19,391 nucleotides of DNA from Stramenopiles sp. TOSAG23-2 (taxonomy: Eukaryota > Sar), in contig LT649583.1 in the NCBI GenBank assembly GCA_900128395.1, forward strand, positions 1 through 19,391, given 5' to 3'. Of this stretch, positions 8,120 to 16,822 are shown piece after piece. Within the stretch, counting starts at the first letter, position 1; the number at the start of each line of letters is the position of its first letter. Below the pieces are notes generated by a model that saw nothing but the letters and a program-made list of their open reading frames with translations, made no database searches and was not told the origin of the DNA. The translations under genes were made by a program, and so were the position numbers.

Positions 8120-8674
8120 TTATGCAGATTTTAATTTTGGTTGAGCTTCCCATCCAGCATTACGATGCTTTTTTGCAATGATGGAAGGTATCAAAACTGC
8201 ATATGCAACAAAGCCTAAAAATTTAGGCAAATCAGTATAATATCCAGCATTGAATCCTGTGTATGCATTAAATGCTAACATGGCTTCTACACCGATTAAT
8301 AAAATGCGAGCTGGAACTGGCGGACCACTCACTTCTGGCATTCCCATAGGCGAAGTGTTGAAAATCACCATAAAGAATAATTGAGTGATAGCGCCACTTA
8401 ATCCTCCTAACATGGCAAGTGCAGGAGGAAAACCAAGTGCAATCCCTCCACATATTGTCCCCATTACAAACAGAATAGTACCAATAATAAAGCTCAGATG
8501 TGACGCCAACGCTGCCCAAACTTTAAAATCTTTATGATTCATATCAATATTAAAACGTGAGCTTTCAGCTGTTTCATTCCATAACTTTCTGCAAGTCAAC
8601 ATAAATATTACTCCTGGTAATGACATTGCAGCACCTGCATACAATGCATATTGTTCTGTCCAAATAGATGACAT
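8120..8674 (-). CDS. Small multi-pass membrane protein, unknown family
   Basis: 184 aa from ATG 8674 to TAA 8122-8120. I do not recognise the family. About five hydrophobic helices can be seen at residues 8-27, 52-76, 80-106, 122-140 and 150-167. A hydrophilic loop at 28-50 holds RKLWNETAESS and a Asn/Asp/His-rich stretch, a Pro-rich loop (NTSPMGMPEVSGPPVPAR) lies at 106-123, and the Lys-rich tail is at 168-184. Helices 2 and 3 are Gly/Ala-rich, suggesting tight packing. There are no poly-Asn runs, unlike its neighbours, and base composition is more balanced, which suggests a conserved gene under constraint. No signal peptide is separate from the first helix. Location (ER, plastid or other membrane) cannot be told from the sequence. 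Confidence 0.85.
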   Translation of the reverse strand: MSSIWTEQYALYAGAAMSLPGVIFMLTCRKLWNETAESSRFNIDMNHKDFKVWAALASHLSFIIGTILFVMGTICGGIALGFPPALAMLGGLSGAITQLFFMVIFNTSPMGMPEVSGPPVPARILLIGVEAMLAFNAYTGFNAGYYTDLPKFLGFVAYAVLIPSIIAKKHRNAGWEAQPKLKSA

Positions 8675-9300
8675 GATAATATATGTATATATATATCCCT
8701 TTTCTTGAAAAATGTCTATACGTAAAAAAAGATTCTTTGTTTTTTACCAATGTAAATATATATAATTTCTATTTTTTCTATATGCATCAGCTTTTGTGCT
8801 TCCTCTGCCTCTTTATACTTCTTCATTTTATTAATACAACACACAGAAGGATATAGAATATATATACTTTCTTCTGTCTTACACCATTTCTATAGCAATG
8901 CTATTCAGTGCTATTCCTGATGGGAAAACGTAGATTTGGATCTGGAAGATCTATTCCATCAGAGAAAATGAGAAAATATACAATTGGTTTGATAGGAAAA
9001 GTATACTAATTAGAATAAAAGAAAAAATCACAATAATAATTTGTTTTGCGGAAATTATACTAAATCTAGACTAAAAAATATTTTCATCAATTTTTAATTT
9101 TTCAGGAAATTGTGTTGCCTATAGAAACCAAGAAAATGCAAATCAGTTTCTCTACTAGTAGTAAAACATATCTCTATACTAGTCGAGATCCTCGCCTCTT
9201 CGCTTACCATCTGTATACTGCGTCTTCGCTATATATCTATACAAACCAACATCCATCCAAAATATTTTTCATTGTTTCATCTATACTACCTCAACAACTA
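8675..9300. other. Intergenic region, no gene seen
   Basis: It lies between the 3' end of the membrane-WW gene and the start of the 184-aa membrane protein gene, both minus strand, so it should contain the promoter of the latter. An imperfect inverted pair (CTGATGGGAA near 8918 against ATTCCATCAG near 8951) encloses TAGATTTGGATCTGGAAGAT. The plus-strand open frame at 9112-9510 starts with TTG and lies mostly antisense to the WW exon; it is not credible. Confidence 0.5.
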
Positions 9301-10503
9301 CTACCGATTCACATTCATCGGTCGTTTCCATTTTGTTTCCCCACTCCCTCCATGATAGTAATAAAATTGACCTGTACCCTCATCAAACATCATAATCCAC
9401 CCCTCCAACAATCCAAATGGATGTTTATCAGTCATACTTCCTGTATATTCATTAAAATACAAAACTTTCTGACTATTTGTTTTACAAAAATGAACACAAG
9501 CATACAATGAAGTAATACACATTTTTATCTCTTATTACGAGCGTCGCCAACACATTGTAAAAGCGTCGCAACATGCAGTAATCATGAACATCACAAAAAA
9601 TACAGCAATTGCATATAAAATGGCACCTACGATTGCTAACGAGTTCAACACTTGTATTATCACCACTACGATTAAAACATGACTATAAATGGTAGGATCG
9701 CATACTGCTGGATTACCAGAACTTGATACTAAACTAACTAATATCCATCCATATACAAAAGAGATTATCCATAAACAAATAAACATTGGAAGGACACCAC
9801 CAGAATCATCTTTGCCACCATCCTTACCGATTTTAACAATAGCTGAACAGAAACTACATGATTCAAACAACACCAATATCATAAAAGCTAATGTATTTGG
9901 CAACAAATTGTATTGATCTAATTTGTCTCCATTAATCATATCTTGAATAACTATGACAAAACCATAAATTAAAAAACCTATCAAGCCAACAAGAAATAAA
10001 AATAATAAATAAACAGCAGCTGCTTCATCACGAGGAATCGGTTCATTATTATTTTGACGCCGAGCTTCTAATCTATTTCGACGTTCATCAACCCAACTTG
10101 GTTGTCTTTGAAGAATCTTGTTATTATTATTTCTTTGTTCAGATCCATCACATATTTGCACATCAGATTCAACGCGTATAGCTGTTAATACAGTTGGTTC
10201 TTCCACTTTTGTTGCGACGACTGCATTATTGATATTGTTATTGTCATTATTATTATTAATATTATTACTACCGCCACTATTATCACCGCTATCATCGTTA
10301 CCACCACCATTGTTTCCTCTTACTGTACCAATAACAGCATTACCAACATCATATGCTGTATTAAACCCGAACATTGCAACTTTTTTTCCGGTAGAAAAAA
10401 TTGAGCCAAGCATACTATTGCTACTACTATCATTGTTATTGTCATTTGGAGTTGTTTGTGATTCCAAATCAGTCAAATCACCATCACTATTATTTTTCGC
10501 CAT
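9301..10503 (-). CDS. Four-to-five-helix membrane protein with C-terminal WW domain (two exons)
   Basis: Proposed join: exon 1 from ATG 10503 to 9539, intron 9538-9473, exon 2 from 9472 to TAG/TAA-type stop ending at 9301; 378 aa. The earlier TTG at 10542 is not used because ATG 10503 (MAKNNSDGDL) is in frame. Residues 1-160 are hydrophilic and Asn/Gly-rich; a Trp/Arg-rich stretch (PSWVDERRNRLEARR) precedes the first helix. Hydrophobic segments lie at about 163-188, 201-224, 237-259 and 272-311 (long enough for two). Without splicing, exon 1 would stop at 9535, right after MCWRRS. With the splice, TC|T gives Ser and leads into exon 2, which holds a WW domain (W347, GTGQFYYYH, W370, P373), preceded by a partial WW-like stretch (VLYFNEYTG). 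WW domains bind proline-rich ligands. No known family with this order comes to mind. Confidence 0.7.
9473..9538 (-). other. Predicted 66-bp GT-AG intron
   Basis: On the minus strand the donor is GTAATA after CGACGCTC, and the acceptor is CAAATAG before TCAGAAAG. Removing it joins two open frames in phase (two bases left from exon 1, one from exon 2). The in-intron ATG at 9522 is what makes the WW part look like a separate 73-codon gene. Confidence 0.65.
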
Positions 10504-10603
10504 ATTAAAAACACGTTTTATTATTTTCACACAAAGTATCAAGAGAAAATTAATTATATATACCAGATTTCAGAATTAATATTTCAACACATATTTCTTA
10601 TAA

Positions 10604-10634
<31 letters not shown>

Positions 10635-10933
10635 TATACTTCATACAACATATCATAAAAAGCAAAAGAAACATTTGAAAAAGTGTTTTTTGTATATAAT
10701 TAATTTGAATTTCAATTATTTTTTCAATGCACCACAATCAACTTTTTTTTTTTTTAATAATAAATACCGTAGTAGTATATTATGTTTTGTACTTAAAATA
10801 TCCTATATCTGAGTTTTACACGCCTCTCTATACCTTAACCTATTTTTTTAAAAAAAAAAAAATAATACTTTTTCTTTTTTTTTCTATAAATATGTACTTG
10901 TAATGTTGGTAATATTTACTCTCTAACTCTATT
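10504..10933. other. Intergenic region, low complexity
   Basis: It lies between the end of the CutC-coiled-coil gene and the start of the membrane-WW gene (both minus). It contains a (TA)n run near 10611-10634 and long A and T homopolymers (10743-10755, 10847-10862). It should include the promoter of the membrane-WW gene; no gene or RNA was seen. Confidence 0.55.
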
Positions 10934-13447
10934 TTACTTCTTATTTTTATTTCTAGGTCTAATTGTTTTTCTACGTGATCTTTTTTTATTGCTATTGTTG
11001 TTATTATTAATAGTAGACGATGATGATTTTTTACCACCACTGGTGGTACTGCCAGTATTATTATTATTTTTGTTCTTTTTTTTCCCATGACTATTATTAT
11101 TATTATTATTATTTTTTTCCTCCTCCTCCCCTTCCGCATCATCATTTTCAATGGATATATATTTCTCTGATACTAATGATTGTGCTTGTTGTACAATTTG
11201 TTTTGTTTTTGCACGAACATTTTCCAATTGCGATTTTAATAACATTGCTTCATCAATCATATCACGGCTTATTTCATTATTAGTATTGTCATCATCATCA
11301 TCATTGCCATCTTCCTCTTTTTCTTTATAATTATTATTATTATCTTTCACATTACTACTACCGGCAATAATGTCAGGATAATTACTATCACTTAAATTAA
11401 ACGTAGTAGTTCTTTCCACATTACTGATAATACTACTATTAGCATTACCAACATTATTGATAGTAATATCAACATCGTATTCATTATTGATAGAATTGCT
11501 AAATTTCAATTGTGTCACTTTACTTTGCAATTGTCCAATGACAGAATTATTTTGTAAAATTTCATTCTCATGTTCTTTTTGCAATTCATGGCGCAATAAT
11601 GATGCTTCTTCTATACGTGTGTTTAAATATTTTGTCATTGATTTTTCTTTTTTTAATTTCTTAATCAAATCTTTAATTCTCAATTCTTTACTATTCAAAA
11701 TCTCTTGAATGGAGTCAATTTCCTTCGCATGTTCTTTATCTTTTGCACGTAAAACTGCTTTTATATCATTTACTTTCTTTAAAAACTTTAAATTTTCTTT
11801 CTTTAACTTTTTTTCACTTGATTGTAATGCATTAATTTCTAATAAATGTCTATTTTTCGTTAGTTTTATCATTTTGGATTCTTCCACAGCATCTATATCA
11901 TCTTTATTATGTTGTAAATGTTTTAAACTTTTTTCATAATGTCTACATTTTTTATCTAATTCATTTTTCAATAATCGTAACTTATGTATTTCAGAACGTA
12001 ATTCACCTTGCGTATGTAATAAATTGTTAAAATCCATGATATTAATTGTAGAAGATGGAGCAACCGTTGTGAGATTTTCTTCATCATCACCTCCTTGTTC
12101 CATGTCCTTATTTGAATAATTGCCATTATTATTATTATTATTATTATTACTGCTACTATTAATATTAATAAATCCAACATTTCTTACAGCTGTTTGTCGA
12201 AGTTCATTGTTTAAAATTTCATATTCACGATTTTGATGTTTTAAATAATTAAATTCTTTTGAATTTAAATTTATTGTTTCCAATAAACTTAAATTTTTTT
12301 GATACAATTTCATATTTTCTTTCCTTAACTGTTTAAACTCGTTATTGTTCATATAATTATTATTATTATTATTTGTTGTTGTAATACCATTTTTATTGCT
12401 AATATTTTCAACTGCATAACATAAACGTTGCAATTCTTTTTCACGTATTCGAACTAAATGTTCACGATTACGTAATAAAATGAATTCCATGTTATTTATA
12501 TCATTTGTATTTGCAGTAGTTATGAAACTTTTACGTTTACTTGTATTTAAATTTGGCGATGAATTCATATTATTAACAATGCGGGTAAAATTTGTATAAC
12601 CAATAACTCTCATTGCTTCTATCACTTTTTCTTTTGATGTAATATTTCGTTTTTGTTTAATAATTGAATGATTTGTTAATTCCTCATGTTGTCTATATCT
12701 TCTATTGGGTGAGGATGTACCATCGTCAGTAAAATTTGGTACAGCTGGTTGTATTAAATTTGCATTTACAATGGAATCAATTTCCATTTTAAAACTACCA
12801 TGCAATTCTTCCACACCTGTTGAACGTAATATCATTAAAATATTATCTTTCGTTATTCCACCACCTGCCATAATAATTAAATTTGATCTTTCCTCTTTCA
12901 CTTTTTCAACACAACGACAGATGGCTGACGTACCTTCTTCTGCTTTACTAGCACATCCACTTGTTAACAATCTATCAACATTTAAATGTATCAATCGTTG
13001 AAGGGATGCCATAATATCTAAGCACAAATCGAAGGCACGATGAAATGTAAATGTCATCTTTAATGATCGTGCTAAGTCGACAAATTCCGAAGTTGTTTTT
13101 AAATCAATTTTATAATCTTCAGTCAACGCACCAAAAACTATGCCAGCAGCACCACAACGTTTTGCCATACGCACATCGTCTAACATCATATCTATTTCTT
13201 CGTTGGTATATGTAAAATCACCACTACGAGCGCGTATTAATACATTTATTGGTACATTATGAAGTGCACCTACATGGCAAGCACGTGTTAACAATCCACA
13301 ACTTGGTGTTAAACCATCAACATCTAATGCACTACAAAGTTCAATTCTTTTCGCTCCCCCTTCTACAGCATTGACAACAGAAGCATATGAATCACAACAT
13401 ATTTCAATGATTGGCAATGAGGATGTGGGGGTGAAAGATAATGCCAT
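10934..13447 (-). CDS. CutC-domain protein fused to a long coiled coil
   Basis: 837 aa from ATG 13447 to TAA 10936-10934 with no internal stop. Residues 12-225 are a CutC TIM-barrel: IIEICCDS (13-20), RIELCSALDVDGLTPS (34-49), RARSGDFTY (72-80), TFHRAFD (134-140), LLTSGC (160-165), IIMAGGGIT (191-199), ELHGS (214-218). CutC proteins are linked to copper homeostasis, although the biochemical role is debated. After a linker (about 230-320), residues about 325-650 and 725-765 are Lys/Glu/Leu-rich heptad-like helices, strongest at 479-650, broken by poly-Asn runs. The C-terminus is Ser/Asn/Lys-rich and very basic (KKRSRRKTIRPRNKNKK), possibly a nuclear or nucleic-acid-binding tail. Usual CutC proteins are about 250 aa, so this is more than three times longer. 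The purine-rich strand just before the ATG (13448-13500) would be its 5' leader. Confidence 0.92.
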   Translation of the reverse strand: MALSFTPTSSLPIIEICCDSYASVVNAVEGGAKRIELCSALDVDGLTPSCGLLTRACHVGALHNVPINVLIRARSGDFTYTNEEIDMMLDDVRMAKRCGAAGIVFGALTEDYKIDLKTTSEFVDLARSLKMTFTFHRAFDLCLDIMASLQRLIHLNVDRLLTSGCASKAEEGTSAICRCVEKVKEERSNLIIMAGGGITKDNILMILRSTGVEELHGSFKMEIDSIVNANLIQPAVPNFTDDGTSSPNRRYRQHEELTNHSIIKQKRNITSKEKVIEAMRVIGYTNFTRIVNNMNSSPNLNTSKRKSFITTANTNDINNMEFILLRNREHLVRIREKELQRLCYAVENISNKNGITTTNNNNNNYMNNNEFKQLRKENMKLYQKNLSLLETINLNSKEFNYLKHQNREYEILNNELRQTAVRNVGFININSSSNNNNNNNNGNYSNKDMEQGGDDEENLTTVAPSSTINIMDFNNLLHTQGELRSEIHKLRLLKNELDKKCRHYEKSLKHLQHNKDDIDAVEESKMIKLTKNRHLLEINALQSSEKKLKKENLKFLKKVNDIKAVLRAKDKEHAKEIDSIQEILNSKELRIKDLIKKLKKEKSMTKYLNTRIEEASLLRHELQKEHENEILQNNSVIGQLQSKVTQLKFSNSINNEYDVDITINNVGNANSSIISNVERTTTFNLSDSNYPDIIAGSSNVKDNNNNYKEKEEDGNDDDDDNTNNEISRDMIDEAMLLKSQLENVRAKTKQIVQQAQSLVSEKYISIENDDAEGEEEEKNNNNNNNSHGKKKNKNNNNTGSTTSGGKKSSSSTINNNNNSNKKRSRRKTIRPRNKNKK

Positions 13448-14208
13448 ATTATCCTTTTTCTTTCTTTCTTTCCTCTTCTTCTTCTTTGTTCTTTCTTATT
13501 ATAATTCTTTTCTTTTATATTATGTTATATACTATTATTGTCTGCTACATCTACATCTACATAATGTAATATAAATATTGATTTTTTATTAATTATAACT
13601 GTCAATCTGTCAATATGCAGGTAAAATGCCTGATCTAAAGTACGATTATTAGAGTACGGAAAGAACAAATTGAAATGAGGAGAAATAATTTCAATACTTA
13701 CCACATCGAGTGATTGAAAATTATTTTTAATATGCATAGGAAAATGTTCATTTTAATTTTTTTTCATTTTTGGCCTAATTATATTTGGACAGGGAAATGT
13801 AAAAATGTATGCCAGCTGGCTGGGCTGGCCAGTCCTGTATGCGAGATGCGAGAATTTTAATTTCAGCGTGGTGGGTCGGTGGGTCCGTCAGAATTTGTTT
13901 TTAAGGTGTATATCACACTTTGCATTTCTATTATGCATACTATTAATATTCTGTTTAACAAGTGTGGGCTTGTATTATACCTTAACCAAAAATGGATGAA
14001 AAAATACCGTATTATAGGATTCGCATATTCTATATTAAGATATATATGGGAAAAATAGATAAGACAATACAAACAATTTGATACATCATAAAATACATCA
14101 ATCGATAATATAACGTAAAACCGTATAATTGGCAAAAAAAGAAAATAATATAGTAGATGCTTTTCAATAATAATATATTGTGGTATATAAAATAGTGATA
14201 ATAATAAT
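13448..14208. promoter_or_regulatory. Divergent intergenic region between CutC-fusion and Stealth genes
   Basis: Both flanking genes start here, so this 761-bp region must hold both promoters. A polypyrimidine tract covers 13452-13515. A GC-richer patch at about 13806-13895 stands out from the AT-rich surroundings and contains two perfect palindromes, GCCAGCTGGC (13811-13820) and CTGGCCAG (13825-13832). A 64-codon open frame (13805-13999, ATG start) crosses the patch and includes one hydrophobic segment; I cannot support it as a gene. Confidence 0.6.
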
Positions 14209-16154
14209 ATGAAAGTTTTTAGAAATTTAATTCTTGGTTTTTTTCTTGGGATTTTTGTCATATTAATGCTTACGGTACTACCAACATTAAGATATGAAAA
14301 TAATATTGGATCATCTTTTTTACGTAATGATTTTCATAAACGTATCAAATTAAAGTTAACATCTAAAATAGACGAATTGTCGAATTTAATATCTGTTGAT
14401 AAAATCGTTGGTGTCGTATATAATAAAAGTAAATTTCATCAAATGGAAAAAGATATTTATCATATTGTAAATTATAGCAAGACAAATATAATTGAAGCAA
14501 AAAAAAAATATACAGCTATATTAGATAAAATGACAACAAAAGAAGAATTGAAAAAAAAAACTAATGATGTAACACAATCGAACTTAAGCACAAAAGACAC
14601 AGATGCTGCAAATGAACATTTAGATAAATATACAAAAGCAATTCGTCAAGCACGAAAAAAATTACTTCAACGTTGTCCTAGTTTAAATATAGAAACTATG
14701 AGTAAAGTTGGAGTTGAACCTGGATCATTAGATATTGTTATAACAACCGCTAATTTTACTACATCTAATACAAATGAAAAGGCTAAATTTTATATAAAAT
14801 ATCCTGTCGATATGGAAACTAATAAATGCGAACCTCGTGCAACAACGTCCCAATTTGAAAGCAAAAAATGGGAAAACGTCTCTTTTAGATGTGATCATAC
14901 ATCAAGTAAACCATGTTGTGTACAAAATCCTTCAACTGATTATGTAAATGGCAATTGGGGCCATTGTGTATCAGCTTCTAAAGCGAATGACAATTGTAGG
15001 TGTAAAGATTGTTTTGATTATCGATTTCGTCGAAATTCGTTGTTGTTCAATGAGATACGATTTCAACTAAGATCGTTAGAAAATAATGGCGTGTTTGTAA
15101 AATCAAGTAAACATCCAGATGGGATTATTGGTAAAATTTTTATTGTCTACAATGATGGTACAGGCAATCCAGCACCTACTTTTTTGCAACCAGATCATCC
15201 AAATGTAATTGCAGTACCACACAAAATTTTATGGAACGCATCTGGAAGCATGGAAGGTTATCCAAGTGCTAATAGAAATGCAATAGCAGCTCAATTACAT
15301 CATATTCCTGGTCTAGGACAATATGTTATGTATTTAGAAGATGATATGTTTTTGAATATTCCTCTACGTTTTGGAAAAGGCCATAATAAATACATAACCG
15401 ATGATGGCCGCATTGTATCGTACTTGACAAACCAATGGATAATGTCTCATCCACAGCCTGAACATGGTTGGCCTGGGTAAGTAAATTCTATTCCCCTACA
15501 CCTAAAAAAACAGACACCCTCTAACACATCATCACTCATTCATACGCTACGCCTCACAGTGCAATGTGGAGCAGTCTAAGGGCACTTGAAAAAATATTTG
15601 GCAAGCGTAATAAATTATCCAAAAGCCGTGTAAAAGGGATGGAAAATATTACAATTGGAAACCGTGCTGCGGAGAAAGAACACGGTCCACGATTTTGGAA
15701 TAAATGCGCAATGGAAGAGTTATGGAGGCTTTGGCCTGAAGAATTTGCAGCAACAGTTAAACGGACGTTGAATAATAAGAAAGATTTCCAAACAATTACG
15801 CATTTAGGTATGTTCATGGAAGATCTTGGACTTGGAACAAATATTGTGAAAGAAGGTAGTATTTGCCATGAGGTACATACATCATCTGATACTAAATATA
15901 CAAAATTTGTCGGTGGAATCTGTAGTACTTGGAAAAAGAAAAACATAGATTGGCTACAAGTACAAGGTGATGGTATTAGCGATGAATACATGGAAAGCAA
16001 ACGTAGTGCACGTGGGCATATACGTTGGGCATGGCAAGCAATAATGGATGCGATGTGGCCTAAACAATCCATGTTTGAAAATAGCCCATTTGGTGATGAA
16101 TATTATGAACGATTAAATATGTTAGAAGAAGGACAAAAGTTGTGTAAGCTGTAA
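14209..16154 (+). CDS. Stealth-family phosphotransferase, type II membrane protein (two exons)
   Basis: Join 14209-15476 and 15560-16154, 620 aa. Residues 6-27 form a signal anchor, so the enzyme should face the Golgi/secretory lumen. A helical, Lys-rich stem follows (30-165). The four Stealth regions appear in order: CR1 LDIVITTANF (174-183); a Cys-rich block (CDHTSSKPCC ... CRCKDCFDYR); CR2 from NEIRFQLRSLE to GLGQYVMYLEDDMFL (about 280-383); CR3 EKEHGPRFWNK ... WPEEFAATVKRT (460-495); CR4 VQGDGISDE ... WPKQSMFENSPF (557-600). Stealth proteins transfer sugar-1-phosphate groups to glycans; the animal member GNPTAB makes the mannose-6-phosphate lysosomal tag, and bacterial members make capsule polymers. 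Which acceptor is used here is unknown. CR3 and CR4 lie only in exon 2, which confirms the splice. Exon 1 alone would stop at 15480 right after CR2. Confidence 0.88.
15477..15559 (+). other. 83-bp GT-AG intron in the Stealth gene
   Basis: Donor GTAAGT at 15477-15482, acceptor CTCACAG ending at 15559. Splicing joins GG|T (Gly423) and keeps the frame into exon 2. The intron is richer in C/A than the surrounding exons and has a CACACC/CTCA-like character before the acceptor. Confidence 0.85.
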
Positions 16155-16438
16155 ATATTAATGTCAAAATAATATTTATATAATGATGTTTAAAAATACT
16201 GGTATTATTAATATATATAATAAGTTATTATATAATAAGCTTTTTTATAAGAATTATTATAATAATATTAATAATACTTGTGGTGTACAATATCTTAATC
16301 TATATTATTAATATAAATACACATTATTGAAATACACCACAAAGAAAAATAACAGAAAACATATCAAATTCCTTTTAAATATAGTACACGTATTACTTTT
16401 ATTACATTGCATATTACACAATTGTTATAATATATATT
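16155..16438. other. Intergenic region with two inverted repeats
   Basis: An exact 13-bp inverted pair lies at 16202-16214 and 16265-16277 (GTATTATTAATAT type), followed directly by a second pair at 16278-16287 and 16333-16342 (TTGTGGTGTA against TACACCACAA). The first may be a 3'-end hairpin of the Stealth transcript; the second frames an AT-rich spacer about 100 bp upstream of the Dabb start. No gene was seen. Confidence 0.55.
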
Positions 16439-16762
16439 ATGAGTGAAACCTCAAAAGAAGTTGAACATATTGTTTTATTAAAATTGAAAAAAGATTTATC
16501 ATCAGAACAATTTGGTGAATTAAAAGTTGCAGTTTACGACTTGAAAAAAATACCTGGTGTTACATACCTTTCATTTGGCGAAAATTTTACAACGCGTGCG
16601 CAAGGATATACTCACGGAATTATCGTTAGATTTGAGAGCAAACAAGCAGGAGACGATTACCAAACCCACGAATTACATGTTACTGTTCTAGGTTTATTGA
16701 AAAAAGCACTTGATACAGATGATGGACCACCTGTGTTGGCAATGGACTACGAAGTATTATAA
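16439..16762 (+). CDS. Dabb (stress-responsive A/B barrel) domain protein
   Basis: 107 aa from ATG 16439 to TAA 16760-16762. The whole protein is one ferredoxin-like Dabb domain: VEHIVLLKLK (first strand), helix SEQFGELKVAVYDLKKIPGV, FGENFTTRAQGYTHGIIVRF, helix region GDDYQTHELHVTVLGLL, final strand PPVLAMDYEVL. Dabb proteins are dimeric barrels found in plant HS1/Pop3-type stress proteins and in some cyclases such as olivetolic acid cyclase; the substrate here is unknown. The domain is complete and ends at the normal place, so the stop looks genuine. The next gene begins 60 bp later and in the same frame. Confidence 0.93.
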   Translation: MSETSKEVEHIVLLKLKKDLSSEQFGELKVAVYDLKKIPGVTYLSFGENFTTRAQGYTHGIIVRFESKQAGDDYQTHELHVTVLGLLKKALDTDDGPPVLAMDYEVL

Positions 16763-16822
16763 TTGAGGATTGTTACAAGAGATATTATAGTCGCCGTGTT
16801 TATAGAGAAGAAAGAATACAGC

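Noticed and set aside
9112-9510. 132-codon plus-strand frame
   Set aside because: It starts with TTG, overlaps the WW exon in antisense, and has no recognisable motif.
10118-10579. Leu-rich 153-codon plus-strand frame resembling a membrane protein
   Set aside because: It is antisense of Asn/Gly-rich coding sequence; ATT/TTA repeats read as Leu and Ile.
13805-13999. 64-codon frame with one hydrophobic segment
   Set aside because: It has an ATG and is GC-richer than surroundings, but there is no homology I can recognise and no supporting signals; kept only as a note in the intergenic entry.
15554-16072. 172-codon minus-strand frame
   Set aside because: The opposite strand encodes Stealth CR3 and CR4, which are recognisable; this is the shadow.
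16763-16822. Use of TTG at 16763 as the GT61 start
   Set aside because: The TTG directly follows a stop and is not a usual eukaryotic start; ATG 16823 begins right before the signal-anchor region.
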